A DNA stretch of 7,578 nucleotides from Deltaproteobacteria bacterium (GTDB lineage Bacteria > Desulfobacterota > Deferrimicrobia > Deferrimicrobiales > Deferrimicrobiaceae). Each line of letters begins with the position of its first letter. Position 1 is the first letter of the stretch. The notes under the pieces were generated by a model. That model did no database searches, was not told the DNA's origin, and was given only the letters and a program-made list of their open reading frames with translations. This document shows positions 1 to 5,185 of this stretch, in pieces. The DNA lies in assembly GCA_003513855.1 (NCBI GenBank), contig DOTC01000217.1, forward strand, positions 9,080-16,657, in the 5' to 3' direction. Made by a program: the position numbers and the translations under genes.

Positions 1-494
1 TCCGGATCAACGACGCGAAGGACGCGGCCATGGCCCTGGCTCCGCTCGCCGGGAAGTACGCATCGGTCCTCTTCGCCATCGGGCTGGCCAACGCCTCCCT
101 CTTCTCCGCCTCCATCCTGCCTCTGGCGACCGCCTACTCCGTCTGCGAGGGGATGGGGTGGGAGTCCGGCATCGACAAGGACTTCCGGACGGCCCCGCAC
201 TTTTTCTGGCTCTACACCGGGATCATCGTGCTGAGCACCCTGTGCGTCCTCTACCCCGCCGCGCCCCTGATCCTCATCATGCTTTTCTCCCAGGTTGCCA
301 ACGGCATCCTCCTGCCGTTCGTCCTCGTGTTCATGCTGAAGCTGATCAACGACCGGGAGCTGATGGGGGAGTACGTCAACTCGAAGGCGTTCAACGGGAT
401 CGCCTGGGCGACGACCATCGTCATGATCGCACTCACGGTCTTTCTGGTGATCGTCACCGTCTTCCCGGGACTCCCGGGGATGCTCGGGGGCTGA
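1..494 (+). CDS. Nramp-family divalent metal ion transporter, C-terminal part (5' end outside window)
   Basis: This is an inner-membrane transporter, expected to import divalent metals such as Mn2+ or Fe2+ with protons. The reading frame is open from the first bases of the window (first full codon at position 3), so the start lies upstream; the Met at 30 is internal. About 164 residues are visible. They hold roughly four hydrophobic segments: around the Y-A-S-V-L-F-A-I-G-L-A-N-A-S stretch, around the L-Y-T-G-I-I-V-L-S-T-L stretch, around P-L-I-L-I-M-L-F-S-Q-V-A-N-G, and a final segment just before the stop. The helix with S-Q-V-A-N-G-I-L-L-P followed by a short N-D-R-E-L-M-G loop is typical of the late helices of Nramp/MntH proteins. 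The metal-binding D-P-G-N motif lies in the missing N-terminal part, so metal choice cannot be judged. The gene ends 45 bp from the convergent MgtE_N-CBS gene, a likely functional partner. Confidence 0.85.
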   Translation, partial: RINDAKDAAMALAPLAGKYASVLFAIGLANASLFSASILPLATAYSVCEGMGWESGIDKDFRTAPHFFWLYTGIIVLSTLCVLYPAAPLILIMLFSQVANGILLPFVLVFMLKLINDRELMGEYVNSKAFNGIAWATTIVMIALTVFLVIVTVFPGLPGMLGG

Positions 495-539
495 CCGGGA
501 AGAACGGACGGGTGGGCGGCGCCGGGAACGGGGCGCGGC

Positions 540-1799
540 TCAAATCCTCCGGCGGCGGCGGCGGGACGCGGGAGGCAGCAGCAGGTTCACGACGTCGTCC
601 ACGGTCACGATTCCGAGGAGGCAGTTCTCGTCGTCGACCACCGGCAGGGCAAGCAGGTTGTATTTGGAGATCAGCTCGGCGACCTGTTCCTGATTCGCAT
701 CCGCCCGGATGGTGATCAGCTTCGTATGCATGATCTCGCCGAGCGTTTTCGAGGCGTCCTCGAGGATGAGATCGCGCAGCCCGACCACCCCCAGGAGCGC
801 TTCGTCCTCGACGACGTACACGTAGTAGACCGCCTCGATCTCCGCGGCCTCCTCCCGGAACTTCGCCACCGTTTCCCTCACGGTGATCCCCGGGGGGTAG
901 GCGAGGTACTCGTTCGTCATGAGGCCCCCCGCGGTGTCCTCCTCGTGCCCCAGGAGCTCGTGGATGTCCGCGGCCTCCTCCTTCTCGATCAGCCCCAGGA
1001 TCTCCTGGGCCTTCTCGAGGGGAAGATCGGCGATCACATCCGCCGCCTCGTCCGGAGGCATCCGCTCGATGACGTCCGCCGCCTGCTCTTTGTCCATGTC
1101 GGTGATGAGGTCGGCCTGCACCTCCGGCTCCAGCTCGTGAAGCGCCTCGGCGGCGGTCTCAAGGTCGAGCTTCCCGAAAAAGCCTTTTCTCTCGTCCGGG
1201 GAGAGGCCGCTGATGATCTGGGCGATGTCCGCCGGGTGGATTTCGGAGAGAGCCTGCCGCGGAACGGCAAGGGTGAGCCGGTCGAGTTTCTCGTGGAGAG
1301 GCTGGATCAGGGACCAGGAGATCATCTGGTGACGCAGCGGGTGGCGGATCGTCCGGAAGAAGGCCTCCCCACGGCGCTCCACCCCCAGCCGGCGCAAAAT
1401 CCCGCGGACCCCCACGTCCACGTCCGTGACGCACGCCTCTCCCCCTTCCTCGGCCAGCTTGACATCGTTGACCCGGACGACCTTCGCGCCGTCGATGTCG
1501 ACGATCTGCTTGTCCAGCAGATCCTTCCCGATGAGCAGCTGATCGTGGGAGGGTGAAAACTCCGAAAGTTCCGAATCCCGCTTGTGCGAGGAGATGATCC
1601 GCCTGTTGAAGATGCTGACATCCCTCCACGGGAGGAAGAGCACGGACTTCTTCCTCTCCAGCAGAAGCCCCGACGCCCGGGGAAACGGCCCGCCGCCGAC
1701 CACCGCGATGTCGCGGAGCTTCCCGATCTCCTCGCCCGACGGATCGAGCACCGGCTTCCCGAGGACGTCGGCCACGAACACTTCCCCCACAAGGGCCAT
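540..1799 (-). CDS. Soluble PRC-barrel / MgtE_N / dual CBS domain protein
   Basis: The product is 419 residues and has no membrane segment. Domains in order are: a PRC-barrel-like domain (about 8-75), a second PRC-like stretch (about 90-150), an MgtE intracellular N-domain of short amphipathic repeats rich in E-A-A-D-V-I type turns (about 185-290), and two CBS domains (about 291-345 and 354-410). It ends in six consecutive arginines. MgtE_N and CBS domains sense Mg2+ or adenosine ligands in the MgtE channel, but here the channel domain is missing, so this is probably a regulator and not a transporter. ATG at 1799 is chosen because a GGAG sits 8 bases upstream and the PRC domain begins a few residues later; the frame stays open much further upstream, but that part reads through the divergent gene and has no plausible protein character. 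It lies tail-to-tail with the Nramp gene, which suggests a role in divalent-metal homeostasis. The exact ligand is unknown. Confidence 0.85.
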   Translation of the reverse strand: MALVGEVFVADVLGKPVLDPSGEEIGKLRDIAVVGGGPFPRASGLLLERKKSVLFLPWRDVSIFNRRIISSHKRDSELSEFSPSHDQLLIGKDLLDKQIVDIDGAKVVRVNDVKLAEEGGEACVTDVDVGVRGILRRLGVERRGEAFFRTIRHPLRHQMISWSLIQPLHEKLDRLTLAVPRQALSEIHPADIAQIISGLSPDERKGFFGKLDLETAAEALHELEPEVQADLITDMDKEQAADVIERMPPDEAADVIADLPLEKAQEILGLIEKEEAADIHELLGHEEDTAGGLMTNEYLAYPPGITVRETVAKFREEAAEIEAVYYVYVVEDEALLGVVGLRDLILEDASKTLGEIMHTKLITIRADANQEQVAELISKYNLLALPVVDDENCLLGIVTVDDVVNLLLPPASRRRRRRI

Positions 1800-1836
1800 G
1801 GTGCGGACTCCTTCGCAAGCCTCTCCCGGCGATTCC

Positions 1837-1865
1837 AGTGTAGGGGGGGGGTTGAGATAGGTCAA
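1837..1865 (-). promoter_or_regulatory. Sigma70-type promoter of the MgtE_N-CBS gene, with G9 tract in its spacer
   Basis: On the minus strand, TTGACC (1865-1860) is followed by a 17-base spacer and TACACT (1842-1837). Five of six bases match the -35 consensus and four of six match the -10, at the optimal spacing. Transcription would begin near 1830, giving a leader of about 30 nt with the Shine-Dalgarno sequence near its end. The spacer is nine C on this strand followed, toward the -35, by eight mixed bases. The promoter is predicted from sequence only. Confidence 0.6.
1843..1851. repeat. Homopolymer of nine G (plus strand) inside a promoter spacer
   Basis: Nine uninterrupted G residues lie between the -35 and -10 elements of the minus-strand promoter. 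Tracts of this length are prone to slipped-strand mispairing, and each one-base gain or loss would move the spacer away from 17 bp. The tract is seen directly; its instability is an inference. Confidence 0.9.
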
Positions 1866-1890
1866 GGAAGGGGGAGCGGGGAGGAGAGAG

Positions 1891-1896
1891 TATGAT
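1891..1896 (+). promoter_or_regulatory. Possible -10 element for the NapH-like gene
   Basis: TATGAT stands in the otherwise G-rich 135-bp divergent region, about 38 bases before the start codon of the plus-strand gene. No acceptable -35 hexamer lies 16-18 bases upstream (that stretch is AAGGGG), and there is no extended -10 TG. If it is real, it would need an activator or another sigma factor. This is a weak call. Confidence 0.25.
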
Positions 1897-1934
1897 ACGG
1901 GTAACCATGGTTTGCCCGGGAGAGGGAAGACGTG

Positions 1935-2996
1935 ATGTCCGAACCGGTCGCTGCGCTCGCACAGGAGGCGCCTGACTCCGCGAGATGGCGCAATCCCTAT
2001 GGCCTCCTCCCAACGCTTCGATGGGCGGTCCAGGGGGCCTACCTGCTCTTCTTCGTTGTCGTGGGCATCGAGTTCCACGTTTTCTACCGGCAGATCGTCT
2101 CGGGAGGCCCGGTCACCGCCCACCGTCCCCCGGCGGTGGAGGGGTTCCTGCCCATCAGCGCCCTGGTGGGCCTGAAGCGGTTCCTGCTCACGGGCATCTA
2201 CGACGAGGTGCACCCGGCGGGCCTGACCATCCTGTTCGCGGCGATTCTTTCCTCGTTCCTCGCCCGCAAGGTCTTCTGCTCCTGGGTCTGCCCGGTGGGG
2301 GGGATCTCCCGCGCACTGGAATGGGTCGGGGAGAAAACGATCTGGAGGCGCAGGAAACGGGAGACCCTCGTGAACCGGTGGGCGGACCGTGGCCTCATTT
2401 CCCTCAAATATCTCCTGCTCGCCTTCTTCGCCTGGGCGATCCTGTGGAAGATGGACGGGGAAGCGATCCGGCGGTTTCTGCACACCCCGTACAACTACGC
2501 CGCAGACGCCAAGATGCTCCTGTTCTTCACCGACATCACCCGGACCGCCGCGATCACCCTGGTCCTCCTCGTCGTCCTGTCGGTCTTCGTCAAGCATTTC
2601 TGGTGCCGGTACCTGTGCCCCTACGGAGCGCTTGTGGGGCTGGTCAGCTGGATGTCCCCCCAACGTGTCGTCCGCGACGGGGCGACCTGCATCGACTGCA
2701 GGGCATGCACCCGGACCTGCCCCGTGGAGATCCCCGTTCACCGGAAAGCCTCGGTGTGGACCCCCGAGTGCACCGGCTGCATGTCGTGCGTCGCGGCCTG
2801 CCCCGTGGAGGATTGCCTGACGGTCACCCGGAAGGGAAAGAGCTCCCTTTCCCCGTATTTCATCCCTCTCGTCGGGCTGGGAACGATCTACCTCCTCTGG
2901 GGAGTTGCCCGCCTCACCGGCCACTGGCATACCTCTCTATCCCTCGACACCCTGGCCGAGGTCTACAGGATCGCCGCCTCCCTCGTTCATCCCTGA
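1935..2996 (+). CDS. NapH-like membrane 4Fe-4S protein (Fer4_5 plus 2x[4Fe-4S] ferredoxin)
   Basis: The product is a 353-residue polytopic inner-membrane iron-sulfur protein, probably passing electrons between the quinone pool and a partner oxidoreductase. Hydrophobic segments lie near residues 30-50, 95-115, 155-172, 203-225 and 306-325. Two CxxxCP motifs at membrane edges (C115/C119 and C224/C228) are the hallmark of the NapH, PceC and CcoG type Fer4_5 domain. A double ferredoxin follows, with C252, C255, C258, C262-P and C279, C282, C285, C289-P, enough for two [4Fe-4S] clusters on the cytoplasmic side. A G-F-L-P-I-S-A-L-V-G-L-K stretch (residues 70-81) precedes the first motif. GTG at 1932 directly precedes ATG at 1935; ATG is preferred because the GAGG at 1922-1925 is 9 bases away, but GTG at 6 bases is also possible. 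No catalytic partner (Nap, Nos, Cco or a dehalogenase) is visible beside it, so it appears to be an orphan and its redox partner is unknown. Confidence 0.82.
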   Translation: MSEPVAALAQEAPDSARWRNPYGLLPTLRWAVQGAYLLFFVVVGIEFHVFYRQIVSGGPVTAHRPPAVEGFLPISALVGLKRFLLTGIYDEVHPAGLTILFAAILSSFLARKVFCSWVCPVGGISRALEWVGEKTIWRRRKRETLVNRWADRGLISLKYLLLAFFAWAILWKMDGEAIRRFLHTPYNYAADAKMLLFFTDITRTAAITLVLLVVLSVFVKHFWCRYLCPYGALVGLVSWMSPQRVVRDGATCIDCRACTRTCPVEIPVHRKASVWTPECTGCMSCVAACPVEDCLTVTRKGKSSLSPYFIPLVGLGTIYLLWGVARLTGHWHTSLSLDTLAEVYRIAASLVHP

Positions 2997-3027
2997 GCGG
3001 GAACAACGCGGAACGGGTACGCCCTTC

Positions 3028-3056
3028 TTGACTGACACAATCTCTATCTATACAAT
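3028..3056 (+). promoter_or_regulatory. Sigma70-type promoter of the Rrf2-PLP enzyme operon
   Basis: TTGACT (3028-3033), a 17-base spacer and TACAAT (3051-3056) make a near-consensus promoter in a short A/T-rich island that contrasts with the GC-rich surroundings. The start site would be near 3063, giving a leader of about 24 nt that carries GGAGGGAAG directly before the Rrf2 ATG. The -10 is covered by dyad symmetry, consistent with repression. Confidence 0.72.
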
Positions 3057-3068
3057 AGGGTTAATAGA
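3043..3068. promoter_or_regulatory. Candidate Rrf2 operator overlapping the -10 and start site
   Basis: Outer arms TCTAT (3043-3047) and ATAGA (3064-3068) form an inverted repeat about 26 bp long. A tighter dyad, CTAT-ACA-ATAG, spans 3048-3058. Rrf2 dimers bind imperfect A/T-rich dyads of roughly this size, and the position over the -10 and start site would block RNA polymerase. The symmetry is visible; its binding by the neighbouring Rrf2 protein is inferred. Confidence 0.45.
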
Positions 3069-3086
3069 ATAAGGGCCGGAGGGAAG

Positions 3087-3542
3087 ATGCGGCTGTCGAA
3101 AAAGACGGAGTACGCCCTCAAGGCGCTCATTTACGCGGCACGCCACCCGGAAGGAACCACGTTCCAGATCAAGGAGCTTGCTGAGCGAAACGGGATCCCG
3201 AAAAAATTCCTGGAGCTGATCCTGCTGGAGCTGAAGAATGCCGGTCTCGTGCAAAGCAGGCGCGGCGTAGGGGGGGGCTACCTCCTCGCCCGGCGCCCGG
3301 AGGCGGTCCGCTCCTCCGAGATCATCGAAGCCATCGAAGGGCCGCTCGTTCCGGCAAGGGTTCCAAAGGCGAGGGGGACGAGGGGCCTTGGCGAGGAGCC
3401 GTCCCCCGCGGTCTCCCGGCTGGTCCGGGAAAGTTCCGAGGCCATCGGGTCGGTGCTCAACCGGTGGACGCTCGCCGACCTCGCGCGGGAAGAGCAGGAG
3501 GCGGCGGAGCGGCGGCAGCGAAATCTCATGTACTTCATCTGA
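3087..3542 (+). CDS. Rrf2-family transcriptional regulator without cysteines
   Basis: The product is a 151-residue DNA-binding protein of the Rrf2 family (relatives: IscR, NsrR, CymR, RirA). The N-terminus M-R-L-S-K-K-T-E-Y-A-L-K-A-L is the family signature. A helix-turn-helix follows (about 26-56), then the wing R-R-G-V-G-G-G-Y-L-L-A-R (58-69) and a dimerisation helix toward the C-terminus. The loop after the S-S-E-I-I-E-A-I-E-G motif, which carries three Fe-S ligand cysteines in IscR and NsrR, has none here (about 84-105), and the whole protein has no Cys. It therefore should not bind an Fe-S cluster and resembles CymR in that respect. ATG 3087 is well supported by GGAGGGAAG just before it. 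It is the first gene of a likely operon with the cystathionine gamma-synthase-type gene 20 bases downstream. A dyad over its own promoter suggests autorepression, possibly through a sulfur amino acid signal or a partner protein. Confidence 0.88.
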   Translation: MRLSKKTEYALKALIYAARHPEGTTFQIKELAERNGIPKKFLELILLELKNAGLVQSRRGVGGGYLLARRPEAVRSSEIIEAIEGPLVPARVPKARGTRGLGEEPSPAVSRLVRESSEAIGSVLNRWTLADLAREEQEAAERRQRNLMYFI

Positions 3543-3548
3543 CCCGAA

Positions 3549-3565
3549 GGGAGATTCCCCCGCTG
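3549..3565 (+). promoter_or_regulatory. Ribosome binding site pointing to a CTG start
   Basis: GGGAG (3549-3553) is followed by nine bases and CTG (3563-3565). No ATG, GTG or TTG in the PLP-enzyme frame lies at a usable distance from this site. The CTG is also where the family's N-terminus would be expected, because L/M-K-R-K-R-S-L-D-T leads straight into conserved sequence. Confidence 0.5.
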
Positions 3566-4726
3566 AAACGAAAACGGTCCCTGGATACCGTCGCAGCGCA
3601 GGCGGGAGTGGATACCGACCGTGCCTTCGGTTCGGTCAGCGTCCCCATCTACGCGACGGCCATCTACCGGTACAAGGCGTTCGGCAAGCATCGCGGGTTC
3701 GACTACTCCCGTTCGGAGAACCCGACCCGGCAGGCGGCGGAACGGGCAGTCGCCGACCTCGAGGGGGGAACGCGGGGGGTCGTCTTCTCGTCCGGAATGG
3801 CGGCTGTCTCGGCCGTGATGACGCTCTTCCGATCGGGCGACCAGATCCTCTGTTCCGACGACCTGTACGGCGGCACCTACCGGTTGTTCGAACAGATCCT
3901 CAAGCACTGCGGGCTGCGGTTCGCCTATGTCGACATGGGCAACCCCCGGACGGTCGCGAAAAGGATCGGGAGAAGGACAAGGGCCGTCTTTATCGAGACG
4001 CCGACCAACCCGCTCATGAAGATCGCGGACATCCGGGGCGTCGCGCGGATCGCGCGGGAAAAGGGGATCCTTTCCGTCGTGGACAACACCTTCATGTCGC
4101 CCCTCCTGCAGAGGCCCCTCGCCCTCGGGGCCGACGTGGTGGTCCACAGCGCCACCAAATTTCTCGGCGGGCACAACGACCTGATCGGCGGGGCGGTGGT
4201 AACAGCCGACCCCGACCTCGGGGAAAGGATGCACTTCGCCCAGAAGGCCATCGGGGCGGTCCTGTCCCCCTTCGACTCCTGGCTGCTGCTCCGGGGGATC
4301 AAGACGCTCGCCATCCGGATCGCCCGGGCCCAGCAAAACGCGGAAATCGTGGCGGACTTTCTCGCCACCCACCCCTTCGTCCGGAAAATCTTCTACCCGG
4401 GCCTCTCCCGCCATCATCGGCGCGAGGTGCATTTCTCGCAGGCGGACGGCCCCGGGGCGGTCATCTCCTTCGAACTGGCCAGGCAATCGGCGGTCCCTCG
4501 CTTTCTCGACGCATTGCAGACCGTCCTGCTGGCCGAAAGCCTCGGCGGCGTGGAGTCCCTCATCACCCACCCCTCCACGATGACGCACGCGGACATCCCC
4601 CCGGAGGAACAGGCTGCGGTGGGGCTCACCCCTTCGCTCGTGCGGCTGTCCGTCGGGATCGAGAGCCCCGACGATCTCGTCGCGGATATCGCGCAGGCGC
4701 TCCGGAAAGCGGGGCGCTTCCGGTGA
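3563..4726 (+). CDS. Cystathionine gamma-synthase-type PLP enzyme (trans-sulfuration family)
   Basis: This is a cytoplasmic Cys/Met-metabolism PLP enzyme, most like cystathionine gamma-synthase: cysteine plus an activated homoserine gives cystathionine. It is 387 residues from the CTG start, normal for the family. Visible features (numbered from CTG) are Y48-S-R with N53-P-T for cofactor phosphate binding across the dimer, S77-S-G-M, Y102-G-G stacking on PLP, E145-T-P-T-N-P, D174-N-T-F, the PLP lysine K199 in S-A-T-K-F-L-G-G-H, the A-E-S-L-G-G-V-E-S-L block (325-334), T-M-T-H-A (339-343) and R361-L-S-V-G-I-E, whose arginine binds the substrate carboxylate. A GTG at 3464 is in frame but would overlap the Rrf2 gene by 79 bases with a composition typical of a shadow frame; GTG at 3608 would cut off family-conserved sequence. 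A gamma- or beta-lyase, or an O-acetylhomoserine enzyme, cannot be excluded. The Rrf2 gene immediately upstream probably controls it. Confidence 0.85.
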   Translation: MKRKRSLDTVAAQAGVDTDRAFGSVSVPIYATAIYRYKAFGKHRGFDYSRSENPTRQAAERAVADLEGGTRGVVFSSGMAAVSAVMTLFRSGDQILCSDDLYGGTYRLFEQILKHCGLRFAYVDMGNPRTVAKRIGRRTRAVFIETPTNPLMKIADIRGVARIAREKGILSVVDNTFMSPLLQRPLALGADVVVHSATKFLGGHNDLIGGAVVTADPDLGERMHFAQKAIGAVLSPFDSWLLLRGIKTLAIRIARAQQNAEIVADFLATHPFVRKIFYPGLSRHHRREVHFSQADGPGAVISFELARQSAVPRFLDALQTVLLAESLGGVESLITHPSTMTHADIPPEEQAAVGLTPSLVRLSVGIESPDDLVADIAQALRKAGRFR

Positions 4727-4728
4727 TG

Positions 4729-4764
4729 AAAAGGGGTGCGCGCGCAAGGAGCAGGCGCGCACCC
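4729..4764. terminator. Intrinsic terminator shared by convergent genes
   Basis: GGGTGCGCGC (4734-4743) and GCGCGCACCC (4755-4764) form a perfect 10-bp stem with an 11-base loop. On the minus strand the stem is followed after one base by four T (4732-4729), so it best fits as terminator of the DsrE operon. Read on the plus strand it lies 8 bases past the PLP-enzyme stop but has only a weak T-rich tail, so it may work less well in that direction. Confidence 0.7.
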
Positions 4765-4783
4765 GCCGATCTTGTGTGGAAAA

Positions 4784-5155
4784 TCAGTAGTTCAGCGTAG
4801 CCTTCGCCTCCAGGCACTCCTGGACGACCCGGCCCGCTGCGATCGCCGTTGCGCCCTCGAGCAGCATCCCCTGCTCGATTTTCCGCTCCTTGATGCACGG
4901 GGTGCAGACGAGGATCTTCCCTCCTTGGGCGAAAAAACTGTCCATGAGCTCCTTGAGCGGCGGGAAGCCCCCGGCGAAGACATGCTCGTTAACGCCCTTC
5001 TGCGCCAGCGTAACCGAGTACCCCTGCAGGACCACGTTCACCTGCACATCCATCGCCAGCGCCGCGTTGGCCACGACGAACGGCATGGACGCGCGTTCCG
5101 GATCTTCGGCCCCGTGCGTACCGATGATGACGATCTTTTCCACGTTTTCCGCCAT
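4784..5155 (-). CDS. DsrE-family protein with CTPC motif
   Basis: The product is a 123-residue soluble protein of the DsrE/DsrF-like fold: an early beta strand K-I-V-I-I-G-T-H-G, a D-P-E-R-A-S-M-P-F helix start, a second strand V-N-V-V-L-Q-G, and a third strand ending in the cysteine motif I-L-V-C-T-P-C-I-K-E-R (C84, C87). A third cysteine is C114. DsrE and TusD proteins carry persulfide on a conserved cysteine and pass it on; here the position is a CxxC pair, so either sulfur carriage or a disulfide switch is possible. AGGAGG with five bases before ATG 5155 supports the start. It is the last gene of the minus-strand operon, 30 bp behind the QmoC gene and followed by the hairpin terminator. 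The link with an Hdr/Qmo-like electron-transfer unit suggests cytoplasmic sulfur metabolism, but its actual substrate is not shown by the sequence. Confidence 0.82.
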   Translation of the reverse strand: MAENVEKIVIIGTHGAEDPERASMPFVVANAALAMDVQVNVVLQGYSVTLAQKGVNEHVFAGGFPPLKELMDSFFAQGGKILVCTPCIKERKIEQGMLLEGATAIAAGRVVQECLEAKATLNY

Positions 5156-5185
5156 TTCACCCTCCTTGTGTGGGATATGGAACCG

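Noticed and set aside
495..539. Search for a terminator between the convergent Nramp and CBS genes
   Set aside because: The 45-bp gap is G/C-rich but shows no clear stem followed by a T-run in either direction.
1899..1920. Possible sigma54 (-24/-12) promoter before the NapH-like gene, based on a TTTGC near 1911-1915
   Set aside because: No GG lies at the required 10-base distance upstream of the GC (the bases there are TA), so the invariant spacing is not met.
540..2930. A 796-codon open frame on the minus strand running through the NapH-like gene
   Set aside because: Only the part from 1799 downstream has domain character and a ribosome binding site. The upstream half is antisense to a well-supported membrane protein and is rich in charged residues and prolines typical of GC-rich shadow frames.
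3464..3562. GTG at 3464 as the start of the PLP enzyme
   Set aside because: It would overlap the Rrf2 gene by 79 bases, has no Shine-Dalgarno sequence near it, and adds an A/G/R-rich extension that is simply the shifted Rrf2 sequence.
3278..4762. A 494-codon open frame on the minus strand opposite the PLP enzyme
   Set aside because: It is antisense to a gene with a full set of catalytic motifs, has low-complexity R/D/G/P-rich translation, and shows no recognisable domain.
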